Assembly (NCBI GenBank): GCA_009773205.1
Contig: WPAE01000001.1
Location: forward strand, 32,775 to 96,774
Direction of reading: 5' to 3'
Origin: Ignavibacteria bacterium
GTDB lineage: Bacteria; Bacteroidota; Ignavibacteria; Ignavibacteriales; Melioribacteraceae
DNA: 64,000 nt
In this document: positions 9,801 to 16,213 of the stretch, one piece after another
Numbering within the stretch: position 1 is the first letter of the stretch
How the letters are laid out: the number at the start of each line of letters is the position of its first letter
Program-made: the position numbers and the translations under genes
Notes under the pieces: generated by a model
What the model was told of the DNA's origin: nothing
Seen by the model: the letters and a program-made list of their open reading frames with translations, nothing else
Database searches by the model: none

Positions 9801-10905
9801 TTGGGGCGCCAAGTATAATTACGATAAAGGTCCAAGCAGAATGTTTATGCTTGGTCTTACAAATGATGTTGGTAAAAGAGCACCATTAGGAAATTTGCAG
9901 GATAGTTATTCTCATAAAAACGATATTGACTTGAAAACTTCACGCCCGTTATGGGAAGGCGCGCAAATTGATCTGCGCTGGAGAGTTGGATGGGGAATTA
10001 ACAAAACAGTAACTATACAAACCGATTCCTTTGGTGTGCCTTCTATTGCAAATCAAGTTTCGAGCGGAAGTATTGACAGAAGCTTTTTATCGCTTCCTCC
10101 GGTTTTAATATTCTCTTTCCTAAAGACCGGTATTAAGAGAGTAAATGAATTATATGATTCTAAAGCGCAAGACCCAAGCAAGAGTTTATCAGAAGCATTC
10201 TCACAAGGTTTCGAAACTTTATCAATTCTTGGCAAAGTTCCTTTCTTAGCTAAAGTTCTTAATTACATACCAAGACCAAACTGGTCTTTTACTTGGAGCG
10301 GATTAGAGCGTTTAGCAATCTTTAATTTTGCTAAGCGTGTTTCTCTAAATCATTCTTATGATGCAAATTACTCCGAAGGCTGGAGAATTACCGAAGGAAA
10401 CCAAGAAGTGCAATCGCAAAAGGTTGATTATGGTTTTAACCCGCTTATGGGATTAACATTTAACTTCGATGAACTCTTTGGCGGGCAGTTCCAAAGCACA
10501 GTTAGATATTCAACAAAAACCGGTTACAGCTTAGGTGTTACAACAAGAAATATAACTCAAGCTTTTTCTCAAGATGTAAATGTTTCGGCAAGTTACAGCA
10601 AATCCGGCTTTTCTCTGCCTCTGTTTGGAATAGATTTAAAGAACGATATAGAAATATCTCTCTCGTTCACAAGAGGCAAAACTTCAAGCATCATTTACGA
10701 AATGGATGATTTTAAAGAAGAAGGTAAACCGCAGGAAGGAAAGACTAATACAACTATAGAACCAAAAATCCGTTATGTAATGAGTTCGCGAGTAACACTT
10801 TCTATCTTTTACAGAAGAACCAGCATCGAGCCGGAAGGCGCTTCTCGCATTCCGCCTACAACAACTAACGAAGCTGGCGTTGATGTTAGAATTGCAATTC
10901 AATAA
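3838..10905 (+). CDS. sprA: SprA, T9SS outer-membrane translocon protein
   Basis: SprA forms the very large beta-barrel translocon of the type IX secretion system. The protein is about 2355 aa, as usual for the family. It has an N-terminal hydrophobic segment, a Ser/Asp/Lys-rich linker, then long beta-rich sequence ending in barrel strands. Conserved stretches include the IFGPPKINLRINGQVDIHG region and repeated RNIYPIGG/VNELRVLE-like segments. The start is uncertain: the TTG at 3838 falls inside the hydrophobic segment. The frame stays open upstream past 3742, next to a GGAGG at 3741-3745, but holds no ATG or GTG. A rarer upstream start would give a full signal peptide with basic residues before the hydrophobic core. 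porX follows. Confidence 0.9.
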   Translation: MIPIFIGAILLSFGFTHQEQKNQSSFLFASFLSNLEELNKEASARVSNGSENQKPNWFERFIPDSINDAKRKIDSLNSSAAKLDSTFLTDSTVINKAIPDSLVKKDTSKIAKADTVKQKTLEELLFDAEAKLKKDTTNSFSLKDSLRIKAKADSLRRVELASKDSTARLKHFRFEQNEEPVTSFRDIRRSQLFLRPTGSINRTVSLDSTGTIVIIEETIAGQKVKPKLEIPLDEYIELRLAAIKRDIWELKGYEYQLKDTKKDLSQLITDITNIDIPLPSNPILSIFGPPKINLRINGQVDIHGAWRNETTEGITSSALGNTRNEPDFKQTVQINLSGTIGDKLNLSADWNTERQFQYENQLKIKYTGYEDEIVQSVEGGNVSLQTSPLVGGSEALFGIKAHFKMGPFSLTALASQKKSEVKEVSYTGGSKSQKFEIRAYDYSPNHFFVDSIYQNRNENVFNKYYGNATPIPTNHLRIKDIQVWKTTTGLFNPTERKANAYINLPQRRKGELYKEELRDIIKNNTVPGRSEIDRRFILLTEGTDYIIHPETGFITFKTQIQDQDAVAVSYYIEGATNSADDDIYYGEFTRDAVGDSTTRLVLKLIRPSMLQPQFRDAWKLQLRNIYPIGGRRIKEEGFSMDIKQIVEGAEPQDNINGVKLLQAFGFDNTDKSKTSTTPDGAFDFFAERTIMPETGEIIFPVLQPFGRDFPSQLPAEYKFPAVYDTTVTFAKQDRAKDKFILVGEYSADVSSTINIGFNVVENSVRVLLNGSPLQEGVDYEVDYNLGQVIIRNDNALVPGADLKITSEQNDLFTLASKTMLGFRGLYEFNRETSLGFSFLNLNQQTLSDKVRIGEEPLNNSIFGVDFRTNVNLPFVTKALDKLISTSAQSNFTINAEMAYIDPDPNTKKSTISSDGGRSIAYVDDFEGAKRTIPLGEAYGSWHDISIPTNLPLIGNLPEDDQMDYKAKTWWYNIIPSDVNIKDIYGTRKQAPPDGQQVTTLDFVYQPDRRGFYNYEPTLSDKSRNWGGIMKPLSSTANNLVEENIEFIEFWVNFVDAPAGSKIYMDLGQISEDVIPNRKLDTEDKNDNDLVDEGEDTGMDGLKSTEEPNYNSTSNPDPSSDNYSFQLKSNMTADDYANINGTEGNAVSIDLGRIPDTEDLNRNKTLDRTNSFFRYEIPLDTSKANPFVQGSGSAKGWYLFKIPLKDYSQKIGSPSFSVVETFRIWVSGIQQRVHLRFAEMNLVGSQWQKVLDSKVTVDDEVLTISTVNIEDNTDYYSPPGVQRERDRTQPEYNIQKNEQSLSLGLNKLADGDTREVVRYMARHLDVFNYKEMKLFLHGDLNNANGSVSYYKDAQDYASEIYLRFGADTANYYEYRQPVQAGWNEVSMKFADLTAIKQQRDSAKALYKLAVPDMPGHFYGIKGNPSLTKVSFFTIGIINPKDKGTAGQAVSGNVWVNELRVLEAEQTPGWAYSANASLQLADLMRVSFNASQTNPYFHKITERFGSREDHLNWGMTVDFDVLKLIPVNLSGSNLRVNYSRTENSSNPLYMPGTDIKVEEAQRSERVKLQKLGWSETAISSRIDSMKNVTQTVGSSEVWNVSNIRFKIPTEVWYIRDIFNNISLNFTYNRAFSRSPILKNSNSWSWNAGANYSVNFSRDLFFKPADIPIFGSIYDVFTDFKDTKIFFTPQSFNTAFTLLRKYQFTQSRTNESKPDIQRDFSSTRGAGLNWTFTEGGVLNLGVAYNFDVQSTLAYLLVDNGFEKQEGQIWREIFTGAFFGKDFNYRQSFDLRSNPRVPSWFGLNNFLTLTASYSASYQWQNNFQQKELGRSAGYSNRVSAGMTVRLKSIFEPLFKESEESKVAPIVKLQEPGSTSTGGRRSGRGAPRTTQTALLEDAVKTDTTKMATVADSLAIAGTDSLSKSGVDSLLLKDDIALDTLPKGPSIFSKSLEMLKLSIKYILFDYDQISINFSQNSTYAAGGLLGVGTGFNNFWGAKYNYDKGPSRMFMLGLTNDVGKRAPLGNLQDSYSHKNDIDLKTSRPLWEGAQIDLRWRVGWGINKTVTIQTDSFGVPSIANQVSSGSIDRSFLSLPPVLIFSFLKTGIKRVNELYDSKAQDPSKSLSEAFSQGFETLSILGKVPFLAKVLNYIPRPNWSFTWSGLERLAIFNFAKRVSLNHSYDANYSEGWRITEGNQEVQSQKVDYGFNPLMGLTFNFDELFGGQFQSTVRYSTKTGYSLGVTTRNITQAFSQDVNVSASYSKSGFSLPLFGIDLKNDIEISLSFTRGKTSSIIYEMDDFKEEGKPQEGKTNTTIEPKIRYVMSSRVTLSIFYRRTSIEPEGASRIPPTTTNEAGVDVRIAIQ

Positions 10906-10908
10906 CAC

Positions 10909-11172
10909 ATGTTACGCACTATTGGCATTCAGTAAAGAACGCTCAATGTCACATCGAGCTCAGTCGAGATGTGAAAGTGAAGTTAATAACAGCTAATGAA
11001 CCAGCACAAATGGCACCCTGTTAAAAGCTGCATTTTGCTTCTTTAACACTCAACTAAAATATGAAGAACATTAAGACAACGATTAGAAATACAAGCTAAA
11101 AATTTGGGCTGTCTCTGTTTCCAACTTTGGTTCATTAGCAGTCAATAAAAAAAGAGTAATTATGAGGTACCT
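10909..11172. other. Intergenic gap between sprA and porX
   Basis: No gene is visible. A stem CACATC/GATGTG near 10951-10974 (TGTCACATCGAG...TCGAGATGTGA) could be a terminator or a degenerate palindromic repeat. The porX start at 11173 is preceded by a GAGGT-like ribosome site at 11163-11168. Confidence 0.4.
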
Positions 11173-12744
11173 ATGAAAAGAAATAAAATACTTTGGGTAG
11201 ATGACGAAATTGAACTACTCCGCTCTCACATAATCTTCTTAAACGAAAAAGGTTATGATGTTGATACTGCTACAAATGGTGAAGATGCACTTTCAGAAGT
11301 TAAGAACAAACAGTTTGATTTAATCTTTCTTGATGAAATGATGGCTGGACTTGGCGGACTTGAAACTCTTCAGCAGATAAAAGAAATAAATACTAATATT
11401 CCGGTTGTTATGGTTACCAAAAGCGAAGAAGAAAGTTTGATGCACGATGCGATTGGAAGCAAGATTAGTGATTACTTAATAAAGCCCGTTTTGCCTTCGC
11501 AAGTTTTGCTTGTATGCAAAAAGTTTCTTGAAGGGAAAAAAATTTCTGTTGAGTATGTTCAAAAAGATTATCTAAGCTCTTTTAACGAAATTAACCGGCT
11601 GCTAACTCTTGACCCTGATTTTAATGATTGGATGGATATTTACTTGAAGTTAGTTAATTGGGATTTGGAACTTGATGAACACCCCGAAGTGGATTTACGC
11701 CAGATGCTTGTTGAGCAGAAGAAAGAATGCAATCACTCTTTTGCAAAGTATGTAGAGAAAAATTATAAAAATTGGATTGATTCAGCTGAACCAAATGAAG
11801 CGCCGGTTCTTTCAACTCAAATTGTTGATAAATATGTTTTACCTCAGCTTAAAAATTTTAATGGTCCCCTTTTCTTTTTTGTAATTGACTGTCTGCGGCT
11901 CGATCAGTGGCTTGTTATGGAAAAGCATTTAACAAACTTATTCAATATACAGAAAGATTATTATTATTCGATACTGCCAACTGCCACGCCTTACTCTCGC
12001 AACGCTTTGTTTTCTGGTTTATTTCCTTCAGAAATTGAAAAACATTATCCGGATTTGTGGACTACAATGAGCGATGATGAAAACAGCATGAACAAGTATG
12101 AGAAAGAATTACTTCAGCTTCTTCTAAACAGAAGAAAAGTGAATCTTAAAAATGATTTGAAGTATATGAAGATTATTGACCCTGAAGTTGGACGCGCATT
12201 TGAGCAGAACGTATTGTCCCACAAAAAAACTCACCTTATGGCTGTTGTTGTAAACTTCTTAGATATGATCGCGCACGGGCGTTCAGATTCTGAAATCCTT
12301 AAAGAAATTGCACCCGATGAAGCAGCTTACAGATCATTAACTAATACTTGGTTTCAGCATTCTTCTTTACTAAACACTTTCAGAGCTGTCGCAACTATTC
12401 CAAAAGCAAGAATAATTATTACTACAGATCACGGAAGCATTCGCACTCAGCGCGGCGCTAAAGTTCTTGGCGATAAAGAAGCCTCGGCAAATCTTCGTTT
12501 CAAGTTTGGTAGAAATCTTAAAGCAGATGATAAACATGCTGTGTTTGTAAAAAATCCGACCGATTACAAACTTCCTAAACGCGGTGTAACAATTAGTTAC
12601 ATCATTTCTAAAGAAGATTACTATTTTGTTTATCCAACAGATTATCACAAATACTTGAGCTACTATAAAGATAGTTTCCAGCACGGTGGAATATCTCTTG
12701 AAGAAATGATCTTACCGGTTATTACTATGGAGAGTAGAGCGTAA
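11173..12744 (+). CDS. porX: PorX-like response regulator with PglZ domain
   Basis: T9SS regulator. Residues 1-125 form a receiver domain with the acidic pair VDDE, phospho-acceptor Asp near residue 56 (LIFLDEMM) and the KPV lysine motif. From about residue 200 there is a PglZ/alkaline-phosphatase-like domain (FFVIDCLRLDQW, then ITTDHGS). In characterised Bacteroidota, PorX works with PorY and sigma factor SigP to control T9SS genes, and its PglZ domain is a phosphodiesterase acting on cyclic and linear oligonucleotides. No porY is in the window. Its stop overlaps the tsaE start, and its position after sprA supports the call. Confidence 0.9.
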   Translation: MKRNKILWVDDEIELLRSHIIFLNEKGYDVDTATNGEDALSEVKNKQFDLIFLDEMMAGLGGLETLQQIKEINTNIPVVMVTKSEEESLMHDAIGSKISDYLIKPVLPSQVLLVCKKFLEGKKISVEYVQKDYLSSFNEINRLLTLDPDFNDWMDIYLKLVNWDLELDEHPEVDLRQMLVEQKKECNHSFAKYVEKNYKNWIDSAEPNEAPVLSTQIVDKYVLPQLKNFNGPLFFFVIDCLRLDQWLVMEKHLTNLFNIQKDYYYSILPTATPYSRNALFSGLFPSEIEKHYPDLWTTMSDDENSMNKYEKELLQLLLNRRKVNLKNDLKYMKIIDPEVGRAFEQNVLSHKKTHLMAVVVNFLDMIAHGRSDSEILKEIAPDEAAYRSLTNTWFQHSSLLNTFRAVATIPKARIIITTDHGSIRTQRGAKVLGDKEASANLRFKFGRNLKADDKHAVFVKNPTDYKLPKRGVTISYIISKEDYYFVYPTDYHKYLSYYKDSFQHGGISLEEMILPVITMESRA

Positions 12745-13172
12745 TGCAGCTTCCGTCTATAAAAATTGTTTTAAGTGAAAATGATACTGCAGAATTTGCA
12801 GCAGAGTTTGCAGCTTTGTTAAAGATTGGGGATGTAGTCTGCCTAAACGGAAACTTAGGCAGCGGTAAAACATTTTTTGTAAAAAACATTTGTAAAGAAT
12901 TTGCTGTTGATACTGCGGCAAGTCCAAGCTTTGCAATTGTAAACGAGTACTCTGGTAAACTAAAAGTAATTCATATTGATTTTTACAGATTAAAAAAAGT
13001 AGAAGAATTGTACGATATAGGATTTGATGAATATTTGAGCTTGAGCGATTCTATTGTTTTTATTGAATGGGCTGATTTGTTTGAAGATGTTCTCCCGAAA
13101 AAGTATTATTCAGTTGAAATAACTCAGATTAATGAAACTTCCCGTCAAATAATTATTAAAAAACATGAATGA
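12744..13172 (+). CDS. tsaE: TsaE, t6A tRNA modification ATPase
   Basis: TsaE is the ATPase of the TsaBDE complex that makes N6-threonylcarbamoyladenosine at position 37 of ANN-decoding tRNAs. The 142-aa protein has a Walker A GNLGSGKT, the ASPSFAIVNEY segment and a HIDFYRL motif. The ATG overlaps the porX stop. The stop codon (13170-13172) is the first three bases of the 101-bp repeat element at 13170-13270, so the C-terminus ends exactly at the element edge. The original C-terminus may have been slightly different. Confidence 0.93.
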   Translation: MQLPSIKIVLSENDTAEFAAEFAALLKIGDVVCLNGNLGSGKTFFVKNICKEFAVDTAASPSFAIVNEYSGKLKVIHIDFYRLKKVEELYDIGFDEYLSLSDSIVFIEWADLFEDVLPKKYYSVEITQINETSRQIIIKKHE

Positions 13173-13270
13173 GCCTACTATAAAAAGGTATTTCAGATGG
13201 AAAAATGCTTTGATTATTGCTCAAATTCAAAGTGCAAAAACTCAATTTAAGGATTTTTAGAGTAGGCTCA
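13170..13270 (+). mobile_element. 101-bp MITE-like element, copy A (tsaE/tsaB junction)
   Basis: The element runs TGAGCC...GGCTCA. Its terminal inverted repeats are TGAGCCTACTATAAAAA and, inverted from the right end, TGAGCCTACTCTAAAAA: 16 of 17 match. It is flanked by TGAA at 13166-13169 and 13271-13274, a plausible 4-bp target duplication. An almost identical 101-bp copy in reverse orientation lies at 15830-15930, flanked by TAAA on both sides. There is no coding capacity, so it would be mobilised in trans. It supplies the tsaE stop codon and the first base of the tsaB start. Confidence 0.85.
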
Positions 13271-13926
13271 TGAATAAACTCTTTCCCATACTTGCAATTG
13301 AAACTGCCGGCGAAATGTGCAGCGCTGCTGTTTTACTTGATGAAAAGATCTTTGTAGAGCTAAACCATTTACAAAAACATATTCACTCTCAAAAGCTGAT
13401 TGAAATGATTGATATTGTATTAGCTCAATCTTCTGTAAAACTAAAAGAGATAAAAGCAGTTGCAGTTTCGATGGGACCAGGTTCTTTTACCGGTTTGCGG
13501 ATTGGCGCAGCAGCAGCTAAAGGATTAGCATTTGGGAGTTCGCTGCCAATAATTCCTGTAAAAACACTTGATGCACTTGCGCTGCAGATTTTCGAATCAA
13601 TTTCTCAAGATGTAACTTTTAACATTATCTCAAGCGCAAGCATTGATGAGGTCTATTTCGCAAAGTATCAAATAATTGAGAAAAAGCTCGAAGTTAAAAC
13701 CCAAACTAAGTTAGTAGAACGCACTGCTTTAGAAAATTTGACTCTATCTAATGAACTTAATTTTGGCAATGTCATTTTATCAAATACTGAAATTACGAAC
13801 GTACACTTGAGAGCCGGAACAGTAGGGAAGTGGGCTTATTTATTTGGCTCGGATTTATTAACTTTTGATTACGATAATTTAGAACCGAATTACTTAAAAC
13901 AATTTGTTGGAAAGAGAAGGCTATGA
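13270..13926 (+). CDS. tsaB: TsaB, t6A biosynthesis scaffold/protease-like protein
   Basis: TsaB is the dimerisation partner of TsaD in t6A synthesis. The 218-aa protein starts with LAIETAG and has the conserved MGPGSFTGLRIG segment near residue 70. The ATG at 13270 uses the last A of the repeat element as its first base, and the sequence upstream is the element, so its ribosome site must lie within or near the terminal repeat (TTTTTAGAGTAGG). The gene overlaps the following DUF1573 gene by 4 bp. Confidence 0.92.
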   Translation: MNKLFPILAIETAGEMCSAAVLLDEKIFVELNHLQKHIHSQKLIEMIDIVLAQSSVKLKEIKAVAVSMGPGSFTGLRIGAAAAKGLAFGSSLPIIPVKTLDALALQIFESISQDVTFNIISSASIDEVYFAKYQIIEKKLEVKTQTKLVERTALENLTLSNELNFGNVILSNTEITNVHLRAGTVGKWAYLFGSDLLTFDYDNLEPNYLKQFVGKRRL

Positions 13927-14651
13927 AACAGTTTGTTGTATTATTTATTTTAATTTCTTTCGGTAATTATTTAGCACAGTTTAACGAACCAAGAATTAGC
14001 GCTAAGAAAACTTTACATGATTTTGGAACTGTTGTAGAAGGACAAGTTGTTAGTACGTCCTTTGAAATAACTAATACTGGCAGCGCAGATTTAATGATTA
14101 ACAACGTTCAAGCCTCTTGTGGCTGCACTGCCGCTCAGCCGGATAAAAGAACTTTAAAGCCCGGCGAAAAAACCTCGATAAAAGTTGAATTCGATTCTGC
14201 TAATAGACTGGGGCCGCAGGATAAATCTGTTTATGTGATGACGAATGATCCAAAGAAACCTAATCTTTTATTAAGATTTACATGCGTAATTGTTCAAAAA
14301 ACCGAAAGCAAACCTGTTGAAGTAAAAGTTCCAAAGCTCAAACTTTCCAAATACCAGCATAATTTTGGGAATGTTGAAGAGGGAAAACTTGTTGATGTAA
14401 AAATTGCTATGCAAAATATTGGTAATGCTGTTTTAGAAATTCAAGATGTAAAAACAACATGCGGATGCACGGCAGCATTGGTAAGCAGTAAAAAATTAAA
14501 ACCGGGCGAAAAAGGAAATATCAGAATTGAGCTTGATTCTTCAAACAGAGATGGCGCATTTACAAGAACGGTTATAATTTATTCAAATGATCCTGCTGCG
14601 CCTAATCAAGTTGTAACATTATCTGCAAACATTCAAAAGAGAAAAAAATAA
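13923..14651 (+). CDS. Secreted DUF1573 tandem-domain protein
   Basis: A 242-aa exported protein with a signal peptide (KQFVVLFILISFGNYLAQ). Two copies of the roughly 100-aa DUF1573 domain follow. Each has an HDFGTVVEG or HNFGNVEEG motif, then a Cys-Gly-Cys (ASCGCTA, TTCGCTA-type), a LKPGE motif and SNDPxxPN. The fold is Ig-like (ASH/MSP type). The function is unknown but common in the Bacteroidota envelope. It overlaps both neighbours by 1-4 bp, so it belongs to the porX-accD run. Confidence 0.88.
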   Translation: MKQFVVLFILISFGNYLAQFNEPRISAKKTLHDFGTVVEGQVVSTSFEITNTGSADLMINNVQASCGCTAAQPDKRTLKPGEKTSIKVEFDSANRLGPQDKSVYVMTNDPKKPNLLLRFTCVIVQKTESKPVEVKVPKLKLSKYQHNFGNVEEGKLVDVKIAMQNIGNAVLEIQDVKTTCGCTAALVSSKKLKPGEKGNIRIELDSSNRDGAFTRTVIIYSNDPAAPNQVVTLSANIQKRKK

Positions 14652-15493
14652 TGGGCTGGTTTACCAGAAAAAAAGAAAATATATCTAAAGAAAGTAAAAA
14701 AACAGATTTACCCGATGGTCTGTGGCGCAAATGCGAAGAATGCGGCGAGATCATTCATTCTAAACAATTGGAAGTAAATCTTTGGTGCTGTGCAAAATGC
14801 AATTTTCATTTCCGTATCGGAAGTAAAGAATATATCTCAATCTTATTGGATGATGGAACATTTAAAGAACTAGATAAGAAAATGAAATCCGGCGATCCGC
14901 TTCTTTTCTCCGATACAAAAAAATATGCCGATAGAATTTCTACAACAATTAAAAAAGCCGGTTTGAACGATGCACTAAAATCGGGCACAGGTAAAATTTA
15001 TGGCAAAAAAGTTTCTTTCGCGTGCATGGATTTTGGATTTATCGGCGGAAGCATGGGAAGTGTAGTTGGAGAAAAAATTGCCCGCGCAATTGATACAGCC
15101 TACGAAGAAAAAATTCCTATGATTATTATAAGCCAGAGCGGTGGCGCCAGAATGATGGAAGGCGCATTTTCGTTAATGCAAATGGCAAAAACCAGCGCCC
15201 GACTTGCAAGATTAGCAGATGCCCGCATACCTTACATCTCCATCTTAACAGATCCAACAACCGGCGGCGTAACTGCAAGTTATTCTATGCTTGGGGATGT
15301 AATTATTGCCGAGCCTAAAGCTCTTATTGGTTTTGCAGGACCGCGTGTAATTAAGCAAACTATCGGCAAAGATTTACCGGAAGGCTTTCAGCGTTCTGAG
15401 TTTTTGCTTGAAAATGGGTTCATTGATTTTATTGTGAACAGAAAACAAATGAAAGATAAAGTTGCACAGTTGGTTGAGTATTTAGGGAATTAA
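14651..15493 (+). CDS. accD: Acetyl-CoA carboxylase carboxyltransferase subunit beta
   Basis: AccD carries carboxybiotin to acetyl-CoA in fatty-acid synthesis. The 280-aa protein has the N-terminal four-cysteine zinc finger (CEECG ... CCAKC), then the crotonase-like carboxyltransferase core with SQSGGARMMEG, LTDPTTGGVTASY and IGFAGPRVI. The length is normal. The ATG overlaps the last base of the upstream stop. accA is not in the window. Confidence 0.95.
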   Translation: MGWFTRKKENISKESKKTDLPDGLWRKCEECGEIIHSKQLEVNLWCCAKCNFHFRIGSKEYISILLDDGTFKELDKKMKSGDPLLFSDTKKYADRISTTIKKAGLNDALKSGTGKIYGKKVSFACMDFGFIGGSMGSVVGEKIARAIDTAYEEKIPMIIISQSGGARMMEGAFSLMQMAKTSARLARLADARIPYISILTDPTTGGVTASYSMLGDVIIAEPKALIGFAGPRVIKQTIGKDLPEGFQRSEFLLENGFIDFIVNRKQMKDKVAQLVEYLGN

Positions 15494-15505
15494 AACCGAG
15501 GCAGT

Positions 15506-15655
15506 ATGAATGGCTTTATAGAGAGTTTAATGTTTATCGTGCCGCTAATCTACATTGCAATTATTGTAATGTTGTTCTGGCTTGGCTTTCGGTTTATCTC
15601 CGCGTTTGAAACAATTGCAGAGAGTTTGAAAAAAATATCAGAAAAAGAAAAGTAA
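15506..15655 (+). CDS. 49-aa single-pass membrane protein
   Basis: A short open frame 12 bp after accD, with a start preceded by CGAGGCAG. It encodes one strongly hydrophobic helix (residues 9-27, FIVPLIYIAIIVMLFWLGF) and a charged C-terminal tail (SLKKISEKEK). The helix-plus-charged-tail design and tight spacing favour a real small gene at the end of the operon. No family is recognised. Confidence 0.6.
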   Translation: MNGFIESLMFIVPLIYIAIIVMLFWLGFRFISAFETIAESLKKISEKEK

Positions 15656-15710
15656 GAACAATTATAAAAATTAGTATTTAAATATGAGCCTTCTGAAAAA
15701 TTGTTCCAGT

Positions 15711-15760
15711 GTCGTGGTGATCATTCGGCAAGCTCATGACAGGGTTTGTCGGACCATGAC
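15711..15760 (-). repeat. 50-bp palindromic dispersed repeat, copy 2
   Basis: Reverse complement of the 24-73 and 19960-20009 copies, with three or so changes. It lies in a 558-bp gap (15656-16213) that also holds a hairpin GACGCATCGCATGCGTC at about 15801-15817, the MITE-like copy B and a protein-coding remnant. Confidence 0.85.
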
Positions 15761-15829
15761 GAAATCCTTAACAATCACGGCGTTTCTCTACAAAGGTAAA
15801 GACGCATCGCATGCGTCTCTAAACATAAA

Positions 15830-15930
15830 TGAGCCTACTCTAAAAAGCCTCAAATTGAGTTTTTGCACTTTGAATTTGAGCAATAATCAAAGCATTTTTT
15901 CATCCGAAATACCTTTTTATAATAGGCTCA
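15830..15930 (-). mobile_element. 101-bp MITE-like element, copy B
   Basis: Reverse-orientation, near-identical partner of 13170-13270, with the same 101-bp length. The flanks are TAAA at 15826-15829 and 15931-15934. Together the two copies define the ends (TGAGCC...GGCTCA) and suggest a 4-bp TRAA target duplication. Little divergence implies recent movement. Confidence 0.85.
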
Positions 15931-15976
15931 TAAATACATGCACGGCATATCTCTCTCCAAAAGAATAGTTTTATGA

Positions 15977-16132
15977 AATGCCCTTATTCTAAATACGGCA
16001 GAACATACTGAACCTAAATTAAGCCAAAGTGTAAGCGGTAATATATATTTCGCTGCAGCTCTTATAAATAACGCAGGCACTGTAGATTCTTATTCGAACT
16101 ATTTTACTCTTACATTCCTTCCTAACAACTAA
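15977..16132 (+). pseudogene. Possible C-terminal remnant of a secreted protein
   Basis: An open stretch without a start reads as 51 residues, including SQSVSGNIYFAAALINNAG and ending YFTLTFLPNN. It has amino-acid composition like a beta-rich extracellular domain. It is preceded by an in-frame TGA and the repeat-dense gap, so it could be the tail of a gene broken by repeat insertion. It could also be chance. Confidence 0.3.
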
Positions 16133-16213
16133 CCGCTAACAGCTAAAAACTAACCGCCAATCGCATAATCAAATGCAATTCTTTATATTGTATCCCGAAT
16201 CAAAAAATTTGAA

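Noticed and set aside
15684-15968. 94-aa open frame
   Set aside because: It consists of the 50-bp palindrome, a hairpin and MITE copy B; not a protein gene.
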